Of a DNA stretch of 64,000 bases, positions 9,122-18,227 are shown one piece after another (within the stretch, counting starts at the first letter, position 1; each line of letters starts with the position of its first letter). Origin of the DNA: Chitinophagaceae bacterium (GTDB taxonomy: Bacteria; Bacteroidota; Bacteroidia; Chitinophagales; Chitinophagaceae); contig JADKJV010000004.1 of NCBI GenBank assembly GCA_016720825.1, forward strand, positions 62,001 to 126,000, written 5' to 3'. The notes under the pieces were generated by a model that had not been told where the DNA came from, did not search any database, and saw only the letters and a program-made list of their open reading frames with translations. Position numbers and translations under genes: made by a program.

Positions 9122-9475
9122 ATGACAGCCTATATCATCATCGCCCCGTTATTACTGTTTGCCGTCTGGTTCTGGATGGCCATGCGCAGTATTAAAAGCC
9201 TGAATAAATACCGTAAGGATTCAGGCGACCATGCTTATTCTCCTATCAATGTATTTAAATCTCTTCTGCAGAAACCCAAAGGCGGTCCTGCGCTGGATGC
9301 GTATAACAAGTATGTAAACTCCAGTGTGAAGAATGTCAGGATTTGGTTCATCGCGCTGGTGGTCTTTGCAGCGGTGAGTATTTTTATGGGGATGATGTTC
9401 AGTAAAAAATATGTGCCGGAAACGAATGAACAGCAGGAAACTAAAAAAGTTCAGTCTTCCGGGGATAGTTTTTAA
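9122..9475 (+). CDS. Small two-helix membrane protein, unknown
   Basis: 117 residues. Two hydrophobic helices are evident: residues 2-20 (AYIIIAPLLLFAVWFWMAM) and about 75-93 (IWFIALVVFAAVSIFMGMM), separated by a basic loop, with a polar C-terminus. I do not recognise a family. It ends only a few bases before the long hairpin at 9478, which could stabilise or terminate its transcript. Confidence 0.6.
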   Translation: MTAYIIIAPLLLFAVWFWMAMRSIKSLNKYRKDSGDHAYSPINVFKSLLQKPKGGPALDAYNKYVNSSVKNVRIWFIALVVFAAVSIFMGMMFSKKYVPETNEQQETKKVQSSGDSF

Positions 9476-9477
9476 TA

Positions 9478-9563
9478 ACCACAAAGGGCACAAAGAAAAT
9501 ACACAAGGGGCACAAGGCTAAAACTTTGTGCCCCTTGTGTATTTTCTTTGTGATCCTTGTGGT
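9478..9563. repeat. Long near-perfect hairpin with about 39-bp arms
   Basis: The left arm (9478-9516, beginning ACCACAAAGGGCACAAAG) is matched by the right arm (9525-9563, ending CTTTGTGATCCTTGTGGT) with only a few mismatches and an 8-base loop (GCTAAAAC). The arms are internally repetitive (ACAAAGGG-type words). The outer arm resembles that of the element at 1944-2070. Confidence 0.9.
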
Positions 9564-9637
9564 AAAATACGCAACCCGTACACAAGACTCTATCAAAACT
9601 TTAGGAAACTAATATCTAATCTCTAATCTCTAATTAT

Positions 9638-10540
9638 CTACACTTGATACGCTACTCCTTCCAACGCCAGCTCCGTCTCCGGGAAAACCTCCCTCGCCTC
9701 CATTTCAAATTCTTCCAGCGTATCATACTTGCTACTGAAATGCCCGATCAGTAATTTTTTCACACCCGCTTTCTTTGCAATCAATGCAGCCTGTTTTGTG
9801 GTGGAATGAAAACGGCTCTCGGCACGTTCGCGGAGATTATCGAGGTAAGTGGTTTCGTGATACAGCAGGTCTGCACCCATGATGTGCGGGAGCAGGGCTT
9901 CATCATATTTGGTATCGGCACAGTAAGCATAAGTTTTACCCGGGCCGGCTGCGGCCGTAACTTCTTCATTGCGGATCAGGGTGCCATCCTTGCGCAGGTA
10001 GTCTTCCCCTTGTTTCAGCCTGTCGTAAAATAAAGAAGGGATTTCCATGGCAATCGCTTTCTCCGGAAGCAATTTCCTGGGCTGCTTTTTCTCCGTAAAT
10101 GAAAAGCCGTAACACTCAATCCGGTGATGTGTTGGAAAGCATTTTACCAGTAGTTTGTCCGTATCAATCAGTGTGGCTGCACCGTTGATGCTATGGATAT
10201 GCAGGGGATAACAAAGTTTGGTGTCGGCCACCTTGAGCTGCAATTCAATAATTTCTTTTAAAGGGGAGGGGCCGTACACATGCAACTCCTGCTGGTGACT
10301 GAGGAGGCCAAAGGAATTGATGAGTCCGATCAATCCGAAATAATGGTCGCCGTGCAGGTGTGAAATAAAAATATGGGAGATTTTGCTGCGCCTGATCTTA
10401 TAATTGATGATCTGGATCTGGGTGCCCTCGCCGCAATCAACCAGGTAATTGGTGCCATCAATAGTCACCACCTGGCTGGTGGGATGCCGGTCAAAGGCCG
10501 GTATGGCGGAATTATTTCCCAGGATGGTGACAGCAAACAT
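9638..10540 (-). CDS. rnz: Ribonuclease Z
   Basis: 300 residues, a typical short-form length. It is a metallo-beta-lactamase-fold endonuclease that cuts the 3' trailer from tRNA precursors. Zinc ligands are visible in SHLHGDHYFGL (near residue 60), in CADTKYDEAL with HETTYLD, and in IGHFSSKYD. The Gly/Pro-rich flexible arm region lies around SLFYDRLKQGEDY. The next upstream gene on this strand is the STAS protein, about 90 bp away, a likely co-transcribed pair. Confidence 0.95.
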   Translation of the reverse strand: MFAVTILGNNSAIPAFDRHPTSQVVTIDGTNYLVDCGEGTQIQIINYKIRRSKISHIFISHLHGDHYFGLIGLINSFGLLSHQQELHVYGPSPLKEIIELQLKVADTKLCYPLHIHSINGAATLIDTDKLLVKCFPTHHRIECYGFSFTEKKQPRKLLPEKAIAMEIPSLFYDRLKQGEDYLRKDGTLIRNEEVTAAAGPGKTYAYCADTKYDEALLPHIMGADLLYHETTYLDNLRERAESRFHSTTKQAALIAKKAGVKKLLIGHFSSKYDTLEEFEMEAREVFPETELALEGVAYQV

Positions 10541-10627
10541 GCAATCCGGTTTTAGTGTGTGGGGTTTCCGATAAAAGACTACAATCCATGCACTTTTGCT
10601 GCATTTTGTTGAATGATTATAATCACT

Positions 10628-11005
10628 TTACTGCTCTTCATCAAGGAATTCGCGTTCGATTTCCTCCATCTGCACTATATCCCAGGCTTCAGATTCGGTG
10701 GGTGTAACATTCATCAGCTCCAAAAGTTCATTTTCATCAAGGAAAGTTTCTACCTGCTTTTGCATTCCGCAAATGACAAATGAAGCATTGTTCTCATAAA
10801 ACTGCTGCTGGATCTTCACAAGCGTTTCGGCAGCTTCGCGTTCAACCGTGTCCAGTTCATCCATCCTCAGGATAAGGTTTTTAACGGGATTTTGCAGGAA
10901 TGGCAGCAAACATCCGGTTAAATCATCTGTCATACTAGCAGAAAGTGAGGGCCCCTGTATGGTAATGACATGAAATTTCTCTTTGGTATCAGTTTTGACA
11001 ATCAT
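10628..11005 (-). CDS. STAS-domain protein
   Basis: 125 residues from the ATG at 11005 (MIVKTDTKEKFHVITIQG); a further upstream Met at 11080 would add a non-STAS extension, so I reject it. The protein shows the beta-alpha pattern of anti-sigma-factor-antagonist STAS domains: an early strand, a central LILRMDELDTVEREAAETLVKIQ in place of the usual D-S-T-G-L phosphorylation loop, then FVICGMQKQVETFL. The canonical phosphorylated Ser is not evident, so the classical partner switch may be absent. The acidic tail ends EEIEREFLDEEQ. It sits upstream of rnz on the same strand. Confidence 0.7.
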   Translation of the reverse strand: MIVKTDTKEKFHVITIQGPSLSASMTDDLTGCLLPFLQNPVKNLILRMDELDTVEREAAETLVKIQQQFYENNASFVICGMQKQVETFLDENELLELMNVTPTESEAWDIVQMEEIEREFLDEEQ

Positions 11006-11138
11006 AATAGTAGTTCGCAGAATCCGGCAAAAATCGGTTTCTGGCAGCGGGAAAGTCATAAAATTGGGATACCCAAACAACTTAAATTATCAACATACCG
11101 TTTATAATTACGGGAAAGGGGGAACCAGATTAATTCAT

Positions 11139-11146
11139 TAATATTG
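11139..11146 (+). promoter_or_regulatory. Putative -7 element for clpC
   Basis: TAATATTG differs from TAnnTTTG at one position and lies about 22 bp before the clpC ATG at 11168. No clear -33 TTG is seen, so confidence is low. Confidence 0.3.
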
Positions 11147-11167
11147 TATAACAACCAATTATCTACA

Positions 11168-13697
11168 ATGGATAATAATTTTTCAGCACAGGTTAAAGAG
11201 ATCATTTCGTTCAGCAGGGAAGAAGCGCTCAGGTTAGGAAATGATTTTATCGGAACGGAACACCTCCTCCTGGGCCTCATCCGGGAAGGGGATAACACTG
11301 CGATCCGGATCCTCAAGAGCTTTAATGTGGACTTATATGAACTGCGGAAGGAAATTGAACTCGCCGTAAAGGATAAGACTGGCAAGAATATCGCAAATAT
11401 CAACAGCCTTCCCCTCACCAAGCAGGCTGAGAAAGTAATCCGTGTAACGGTTCTTGAAGCCAAAGCACTGAAAAGTGCCACGGTGGAAACCGAACACCTG
11501 ATGCTTTCCATCCTTAAGAACAAAGAAAATATTGCAACTCAGATTTTAAATCAGTTTGACGTGGATTACGATCTTTTCCGCCAGGAACTGGGCATTGTTA
11601 AATCCAATGACCCCCGCGCTGAATTCTCTGATGAGAATGAAGATGAGTTTGATGAAGAGAAAAAATATTCAGGACAGAAAGGCGGCGGCAAGCAAAGCGG
11701 TGCTGCCAAAAGCAAAACACCTGTACTCGACAACTTCGGCCGTGACATCACCCGCCTGGCTGAAATGGGCGCGCTCGATCCCATTGTGGGACGTGAATCA
11801 GAAATTGAGCGGGTATCTCAGATCCTGTCACGCCGGAAGAAAAAACAACCCCATCCTCATCGGTGAACCCGGTGTGGGTAAAACAGCCATCGTGGAAGGC
11901 CTTGCCCTGCGCATCGTGCAGCGTAAAGTATCACGCGTGCTGTTTGATAAAAGAGTGATCTCCCTTGACCTCGCTGCACTTGTGGCCGGTACAAAATACC
12001 GTGGTCAGTTTGAAGAAAGGATGAAAGCCATCATGAATGAACTGGAGAAGAACAGGGATGTGATCCTTTTCATTGATGAGCTGCATACGATTGTGGGAGC
12101 CGGTGGTGCCAGTGGTTCGCTGGATGCCAGCAATATATTTAAACCCGCACTGGCCCGCGGCGAACTCCAGTGCATCGGCGCATCCACTCTGGATGAATAC
12201 CGCATGTACATTGAGAAAGACGGTGCACTCGACCGCCGTTTCCAGAAAGTGGTGATTGATCCGCCCAGCGTGGATGATACCATCCAGATACTGAATAATA
12301 TCAAATCCAAGTACGAGGAATACCATAACGTAAATTATAACCAGGAAGCCATTGATGCCTGTGTGAAACTGAGCGACCGGTATATAACCGACCGATTGTT
12401 GCCCGACAAAGCCATTGACGTAATGGACGAAGTTGGCGCCCGCGTTCACCTGAAGAATATCAATGTGCCGCCGAATATCGTGGACCTGGAAAAGAAAATT
12501 GAAGATGTAAAGAACGAAAAGAACAAAGTGGTGAAGAGCCAGAAATTTGAAGAAGCTGCTTCGCTCCGCGATACAGAAAAGAGATTACAAGAAGACCTTG
12601 AAAAGGCCAAGCACGAATGGGAAGAAGAAAGCAAACACAAGCGTTTCCCCATCGATGAGGAAGCGATTGCTGAAGTAGTGAGCATGATGACCGGCATTCC
12701 TGTGAAGAGAATGGTGCAGGCTGAAACAGAAAAGCTGCGCCGGATGTGGGACGATATGCGCAATATGGTGATCGGACAGGATGAGGCAATCAAAAAAGTG
12801 GTGAAAGCCATCCAGCGGAACCGCGTCGGACTGAAAGATCCCAAAAAGCCCATCGGTACATTTATTTTCCTGGGCCCCACCGGTGTTGGTAAAACCGAAC
12901 TGGCCAGGGCACTGTCGCGCTATATGTTCGATTCAGAAGATTCACTCATCCGAATTGACATGAGTGAGTACATGGAAAAATTCACCGTGAGCAGGCTGAT
13001 CGGTGCACCTCCCGGATACGTGGGATACGAAGAAGGTGGCCAGTTAACTGAAAAAGTCAGACGCAAGCCATACAGTGTTGTCCTCCTGGATGAAATAGAA
13101 AAGGCCCCCCCGGATATCTCTAATATATTATTACAGGTACTGGATGACGGCCAGCTGACTGACGGTCTCGGACGCAAAGTGGATTTTAAGAATACACTGA
13201 TCATCATGACCTCCAATATCGGTGTACGGCAGCTGAAAGATTTTGGTGACGGTGTTGGTTTTACCACACAATCCAAAATGGATCACGTGGATGAAAACAA
13301 CAAAGCCGTTATTGAAAAGGCGCTGAAGCGTACGTTCTCTCCTGAATTCCTCAACAGGATTGATGATGTAATTATCTTCAACAGCCTGAGCAGGGAGAAT
13401 ATCTTTAATATTATTGACATCCTGATGAAAGGGGTACTGAAACGCCTCGCTAACCTGGGCTTCTCACTGGAACTCACACCTTCTGCCAAGGAATTCCTGG
13501 CCGATAAAGGATACGATGCCCAGTTTGGTGCCAGGCCGCTGCACAGGGCGATACAGAAATACCTGGAAGACCCGCTCGCAGAAGAAATCCTCAACATGAA
13601 CGTGAAAGCAGGGGATGTGCTGGAAGCTGATGCAGACCTGGAAGCACAAAAACTGGTTTTCAAGTTCCGGCAGATCGGGGAAAAATCAGAAGCCTGA
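11168..13697 (+). CDS. clpC: ClpC-type ATP-dependent unfoldase, Hsp100 (one-base frameshift)
   Basis: About 842 residues when joined. Order: Clp N-terminal double repeat (1-145), acidic linker, AAA-1 with Walker A GEPGVGKT and Walker B LFIDELH, a UVR-like coiled-coil middle region (KFEEAASLRDTEKRLQ), AAA-2 with GPTGVGKT and LLDEIEK, and the D2-small domain. It unfolds substrates for ClpP. I start at MDNNFSAQV (11168), not the ATG eight codons upstream. The frame breaks in the A run at 11840-11845: one A too many turns RRKKNNPILIGEPG into RRKKKQPHPHR and a stop. The span is a multiple of three plus one. Loss of clpC here is unlikely; consensus error is the simpler reading. Confidence 0.9.
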
Positions 13698-13720
13698 CGG
13701 TCTTAATATAAAATACCTGA

Positions 13721-13752
13721 AACATGCTGCTCCCGGGCAGCATGTTTTTTTT
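13721..13752 (+). terminator. Terminator of clpC
   Basis: A perfect 10-bp stem AACATGCTGC / GCAGCATGTT with a six-base loop is followed by about ten T residues. Confidence 0.92.
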
Positions 13753-13783
13753 TATTCATGGATTGTACTGATTTTTGCAGCAG

Positions 13784-14479
13784 ATGCGAAAGAAGAAAAT
13801 TATAATCGCGATTGATGGCTGGTCCAGCTGCGGCAAAAGCACCCTTGCCAAACAAATGGCAAAGGAACTTGATTATATATATATAGACAGCGGCGCCATG
13901 TACCGGGCCATCACCCTTTATTTCCTGCGTAATAATATAGACATCACAAGTAAGAAAGAAGTCCGGGAAGCACTGGAGAGTATCACCCTTGAATTTATTT
14001 TTAATCCCAAGAGCAAAAACAGCGACATCTACCTGAACGGGGAAGATGTGGAATACCTGATCCGCGACCTGGTAGTGGCTGAAAAAGTAAGCGATGTGGC
14101 TGCTATCCGTGAAGTGCGTGCATTTGCAGTAGCCCAGCAGCAGAAAATGGGCAAAGGGAAAGGCATTATCATGGACGGGAGGGATATCGGCACAGTTGTA
14201 TTCCCAAAAGCAGAACTCAAAATCTTTATGACAGCAGATAATGCCATCCGGGTAGAAAGGCGTTTTAAAGAATTGTATGCAAAGAATCCTAATATCTCCA
14301 TTGAAGAAGTCAAAAACAACCTGGAGATGAGGGATTATATAGATTCACACCGTGAAGTGAGCCCGTTAAAGCAGGCAAAAGATGCATTGATACTTGACAA
14401 CAGTCAATTAACTGAAAGAAAACAGCTTGAATTAGCTTTAAACTGGGCTATGGGAAAAATACTAGTGAAAAACACTTAA
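13784..14479 (+). CDS. cmk: Cytidylate kinase
   Basis: 231 residues; phosphorylates CMP and dCMP with ATP in pyrimidine nucleotide recycling and DNA precursor supply. P-loop GWSSCGKSTLAKQMA near residue 10-24, the acceptor motif DSGAMYRAIT, the family-typical MDGRDIGTVVFP, and the lid region (ADNAIRVERRFKEL). The start is MRKKKIIIAIDGW; an upstream in-frame ATG at 13775 would add only MQQ and is possible. Intact. Confidence 0.95.
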   Translation: MRKKKIIIAIDGWSSCGKSTLAKQMAKELDYIYIDSGAMYRAITLYFLRNNIDITSKKEVREALESITLEFIFNPKSKNSDIYLNGEDVEYLIRDLVVAEKVSDVAAIREVRAFAVAQQQKMGKGKGIIMDGRDIGTVVFPKAELKIFMTADNAIRVERRFKELYAKNPNISIEEVKNNLEMRDYIDSHREVSPLKQAKDALILDNSQLTERKQLELALNWAMGKILVKNT

Positions 14480-14485
14480 AAAAAC

Positions 14486-14516
14486 TTGCAGAATTCTGGA
14501 AAAATAACCAACTTTG
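14486..14516 (+). promoter_or_regulatory. Bacteroidota-type promoter upstream of the 14813 gene
   Basis: TTG at 14486-14488, 20 bp spacing, then CAACTTTG at 14509-14516, one mismatch to TAnnTTTG. No other convincing match occurs before the gene at 14813, so this would give a leader of nearly 300 nt. Confidence 0.5.
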
Positions 14517-14812
14517 CATTGTCATTTCACGCATCTCCTCAATCCTAGCCGAAAGCCCACAATCCCGATTCACCCTGAATAACCCCATTATTTAGAAAGT
14601 CCCGTAATTCAGTTACAGGCAAACCAATCCAGGTTCCTTAGGTATTAAACCACGTATCCATTTCTGCTGAACTTCCCCGAAGTCCATCCTTTTCGAATGC
14701 CAGGCCAATAGCTGTGATCACCGTAAATACGGATGATAAAACACATCATATAACGACTGAGCAATCAGTTAATCGAAACTGGAAAGAAAATTAACATTAA
14801 AAACCCCTGAGC
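14517..14812 (+). other. Long non-coding interval, probable 5' leader
   Basis: This gene-free stretch separates cmk from the T9SS cargo gene. It has no open frame of note. It contains scattered CCGAA/CCCGAT words and an A-rich purine tract right before the start (AAAGAAAATTAACATTAAAA near 14771-14800), which may help ribosome loading in the absence of a Shine-Dalgarno. I see no recognisable riboswitch. Confidence 0.4.
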
Positions 14813-16708
14813 ATGAAAAAGTTTACTTTTTGTCAAATCTTCGTTGCCATAGCGGCAGCATTATTCAGCGTTCTGCCTGCACAGGCACAGAATGCACCTA
14901 TTGGCTGTAATGGCCAGTTCTTTATCAGCCACGGTACGGCTGGTACTTCTACTTCAACTACTTCGCTGGACAAACTGACCTTCTCCGGCAGTACGATCAC
15001 TTCAGCAGCGTATGCAACCAACCCTACAGGTATTGGTTACAATGCGATTGGATTGAACCCTGTTGACGGATATATGTATGGTCTCCGTTACCCTGCATCT
15101 GGTGCACGTGTACGCCTGGTGAAAGTTGGCAATGGCACACCGAATAACGTAACTGACCTCGGTCTGCTCACCAGTGCTGATCTTTCAACCGGCGATGTTT
15201 CTTACGCAGGTTGTTTCGATGCAGCTGGTAAATATTATTTCATTACTGATGCGAGTGAGCTTTTCACCATTACCGGTCTCAACAGCCCCACTGCAGTACT
15301 TGCTGCTGTGAAAGTGGGTAATGTAAGCCCTGCTACCAGCGGTATGGTTGTGGATATCGCCATTGACCCAACAGATGGTCAGATGTATGGTGTTTCCCTG
15401 AACCAGGTAGTATATAAAATCAACAAAGCTACAGGTGCTACTACAGTGGTAGGTACACATGCAGGAACTCAGTACATCGCTGCGCTGTTTTTTGATGAAG
15501 TAGGTAACCTCTTCGGCTACCGCCAGGATGGTACATTCCAGAAAATCAATAAAACAAACGCTACTTTAACACAGGTTGGTACTGCCCCCACATATACTTA
15601 TGCGGATGGTTGCAGCTGCAGCTTCGGTCGTGTGTTCCATGACCTGGATTTCACTGCTAACCCCGGCAACCAGCTTTGCCCCACAGTAGCAGCTCCCAAT
15701 CCTACTTTCCCATTAGTGGTTACAGTAACTAACCAGACTCCTGCACAGCAGACTGGTCTTACTTACACGCTGAATATCTCTGATGCTGACCGTCGCCTGC
15801 GTTTCACAGAATCAGCTGCTACAATCAAAGCAAACCTGATCACTGCTGGTGTTGCTACAGCCGCTTCTACTGTTACACTGTCAACAGTTGCTCCTGCTAC
15901 CGGTACTAACTACAACAAAGTAGTGGTAACTGGTTTCCAGACTGGTATTGCTTCATCAGCATTACCCTTTACATTCCAGGTGCAGTTATATACACTCGGT
16001 GGTTCTTATCCCACTATTCCCCTGCAGTCTGAAATCACTGGTTTAGCCGCTGCTTTCGGTCCGAATGACCTGTCAAACGACCCCGGCACGATTGCTCCTG
16101 ATGATCCTACAGTGATCAATTTCTGCCCCAACATCACACTGCCTGTTAAATTAGTAAGCTTCACAGGTGCATTCAAAAACAATGCAACTTCCCTGAACTG
16201 GGTTACTGAAAACCAGACTAACCTGTCATACTTCGATGTTGAAAGAAGCACAAATGGTGCAGACTTCACAAGCCTGACCTGGAAAAATGCACAGACTGGT
16301 AACACTGCCCGTCAGCTGTATACGCATAATGATGACCTGACTTTTGCAGGTGGCAATACATTCTACTACAGGTTGAAAATTGTAGATGTGGATGGTAGCT
16401 TCAAATACAGCAACGTGATCATGATCCGCAAAACTGATAACGCAGTTGATGCACTGTCAATCACACCAAACCCTGTTAAGAATGCAGCTAACGCAACTGT
16501 AAGGATTTCTGCTACAGTAAATGGTAAAGCTGATCTGTCAGTAGTTGATATGGCCGGCAGGATCGTTCTCAGCCAGCAGGAACAACTTACTGAAGGTCTG
16601 AACAGCATTACCCTGAATAACCTTAACCACCTCCAGGCTGGTCTTTACCTCCTGAAAGTGAACAACGGTGAAACAGTAGTAAGCACTAAGTTCTACGTGG
16701 CTCATTAA
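14813..16708 (+). CDS. Secreted T9SS type-A cargo protein with DUF6923-like propeller domain
   Basis: 631 residues. Signal peptide (MKKFTFCQIFVAIAAALFSVLPAQAQ), then a repetitive domain with GYMYGLRYP, GKYYFITDASELFTI and GQMYGVSLNQVVYKI blades resembling the DUF6923 family, a Thr-rich middle segment, a region beginning LPVKLVSFTGAFKNNATSLN (a common linker domain before sorting tails), and a final 80-residue type-A C-terminal sorting domain (ALSITPNPVKNAANATVRIS ... GLYLLKVNNGETVVSTKFYV). It should be exported by Sec, then moved through the outer membrane by T9SS and anchored. Codons favour GGT, GCT and ACT more than neighbours do, suggesting high expression. Binding function unknown. Confidence 0.85.
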   Translation: MKKFTFCQIFVAIAAALFSVLPAQAQNAPIGCNGQFFISHGTAGTSTSTTSLDKLTFSGSTITSAAYATNPTGIGYNAIGLNPVDGYMYGLRYPASGARVRLVKVGNGTPNNVTDLGLLTSADLSTGDVSYAGCFDAAGKYYFITDASELFTITGLNSPTAVLAAVKVGNVSPATSGMVVDIAIDPTDGQMYGVSLNQVVYKINKATGATTVVGTHAGTQYIAALFFDEVGNLFGYRQDGTFQKINKTNATLTQVGTAPTYTYADGCSCSFGRVFHDLDFTANPGNQLCPTVAAPNPTFPLVVTVTNQTPAQQTGLTYTLNISDADRRLRFTESAATIKANLITAGVATAASTVTLSTVAPATGTNYNKVVVTGFQTGIASSALPFTFQVQLYTLGGSYPTIPLQSEITGLAAAFGPNDLSNDPGTIAPDDPTVINFCPNITLPVKLVSFTGAFKNNATSLNWVTENQTNLSYFDVERSTNGADFTSLTWKNAQTGNTARQLYTHNDDLTFAGGNTFYYRLKIVDVDGSFKYSNVIMIRKTDNAVDALSITPNPVKNAANATVRISATVNGKADLSVVDMAGRIVLSQQEQLTEGLNSITLNNLNHLQAGLYLLKVNNGETVVSTKFYVAH

Positions 16709-16781
16709 TAATAAGTGCTCGGTTTACCCTGGTTTAAATCACGGTAAATACATATAGCTCAGGGTTTCTTTACAGAACCCG

Positions 16782-16813
16782 GAAGAATGGCGAGAGCCAT
16801 TCTTCTTTTTTTG
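16782..16813 (+). terminator. Terminator after the T9SS cargo gene
   Basis: Stem GAAGAATGGC / GCCATTCTTC with a GAGA loop and a following T run. A second small stem (GGGTTTC / GAACCC) lies just before it at 16762-16780. Confidence 0.92.
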
Positions 16814-16982
16814 TATGTAAGGGATTGAATTGGCTAACCGGGACAATGCATTCCCGCCTCCGGAGTACCGTAATCCATTGTTCCCCGTGTAAACCCGGGC
16901 ATTTAACCGGGTTACAAGGCTTTTTTTGAAATATTCACCGGGATAACAATTTCATTTTTTATTTTTATACCAAACGCATCCC

Positions 16983-17990
16983 TTGAAGAATGCCACATTA
17001 AGACTGCTGCAGCCCTTTATCATCCTTCACATCATCGTGGTCACAGGTATCCTGGGATACATGATTATTGAGCATGCGTCACTGCTTGATTCCCTTTTTA
17101 TGACCACCATTTCCATCACTACGGTGGGTTACGGGGAAGTTATTCCGCTTTCCACAGCCGGTAAATGGTTTACCATTTTCCTGCTCATTACCAGCTGGGG
17201 CACTTTTGCCTTTGCTATCACCCGCATTACACAGTTTGTTGTAAGCGGTGAAATCAACATGTATTTTAAAACAAGAAGGCTTATGAAAGATATTGCCCTC
17301 CTGCAGAATCACGTGATCATCTGCGGATACGGACGGAACGGACACCAGGCGGCCCAGATACTCAAGGCTCACCAGGTCCCATTCCTCATCATCGAAAAAG
17401 ATGAGAAACTGATGCAGAAAAAAATTGAAGAAGGGGAGAAGATCCTTCACCTCGAAGGCGATGGAACAGATGATGACCTCCTGAAACTCGCCGGCATCGA
17501 AAGGGCCCGTGCACTCATCACCACATTGCCCGTTGATGCACACAACGTCTTTATTGTCCTGTCTGCAAGAGGACTCAACCCAACCATTCAGATCATTTCC
17601 CGCGCCTCCGAACCCGGTTCTGTCGCAAAAATGAAAAAAGCCGGCGCTACCAACGTAATCATGCCCGACCGCATCGGCGGTACACACATGGCAACACTGG
17701 TTTCCAAACCGGATGTTGTTGAGTTTATTGATTTCCTCTCCGGGGAAGAAGGACATTCCATTCACATGGAAACCGTTGCTTTTGAATCCCTCCCTGAACA
17801 CCTCAAGGGAAAAACACTGCAGGATGTCATGAGCTGGAATAAAACCGGCGTGAATTGCATCGGTATTAAAGACCCCGCCGGGAAATTTGTAATCAACCCG
17901 CCGGAAGACACCAAGGTAGTGGCAGGAATGAAAGTGATATTACTCGGGTCAAGACAGCAGATAATGCAGATGAAAGGAAACTTTAGTTAG
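16983..17990 (+). CDS. Two-TM potassium channel with RCK (TrkA-N/TrkA-C) domains
   Basis: 335 residues, TTG start at 16983 (no in-frame ATG near). Two membrane helices (about 10-28 and 62-83) flank a pore helix and selectivity filter TTVGYGE (residues 47-52). The cytoplasmic part starts with an RCK Rossmann domain (NHVIICGYGRNGHQAAQIL, then LIIEKDE and EGDGTDDDLLKLAGI) and ends with a TrkA-C domain (VGINC...GMKVILLG region). The architecture equals MthK/Kch-type ligand-gated K+ channels. Monocistronic. Confidence 0.93.
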   Translation: MKNATLRLLQPFIILHIIVVTGILGYMIIEHASLLDSLFMTTISITTVGYGEVIPLSTAGKWFTIFLLITSWGTFAFAITRITQFVVSGEINMYFKTRRLMKDIALLQNHVIICGYGRNGHQAAQILKAHQVPFLIIEKDEKLMQKKIEEGEKILHLEGDGTDDDLLKLAGIERARALITTLPVDAHNVFIVLSARGLNPTIQIISRASEPGSVAKMKKAGATNVIMPDRIGGTHMATLVSKPDVVEFIDFLSGEEGHSIHMETVAFESLPEHLKGKTLQDVMSWNKTGVNCIGIKDPAGKFVINPPEDTKVVAGMKVILLGSRQQIMQMKGNFS

Positions 17991-18160
17991 ATATCAAGAT
18001 AATAGATATTAGATAAAAGATATCAGATATTAGTTGGCGTGAGGAGTTGTGAACACTGGTATTCCTGATTTTTACAAGTCTAAGTGTTGCCAAGTATAAC
18101 CTATGGCTTACAGGTTAGATGTATTCTATGTGTTCCTATGTGTCCTATGTGCCTATGTGT
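17985..18160. repeat. GATATC/TATTAG repeats and CCTATGTG tandem words
   Basis: Two sorts of simple repeat occupy the channel-FKBP gap. At 17985-18035 are reiterated GATAT(C/T)A, TATTAGATA words; the 15-mer GATATCAGATATTAG at 18019-18033 recurs exactly at 50604-50618. At 18126-18160 CTATGTGT-type 8-mers are repeated four times (CTATGTGTTC, CTATGTGTC, CTATGTGC, CTATGTGT). Confidence 0.75.
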
Positions 18161-18172
18161 TTAAGACTTTAA

Positions 18173-18202
18173 AAAAAGGCCTGAATAAACATTCAGGCCT
18201 TC
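18173..18202 (-). terminator. Terminator of the FKBP gene
   Basis: Stem AAGGCCTGAAT / ATTCAGGCCTT (loop AAAC) with an A run on its left, which is the T run of the minus-strand transcript. Confidence 0.9.
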
Positions 18203-18227
18203 CTTCTATAAGTTTATTTTCCCTAAT

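Noticed and set aside
12446..13276. Minus-strand frames under clpC
   Set aside because: Ser/Phe-rich antisense shadows of a highly charged gene.
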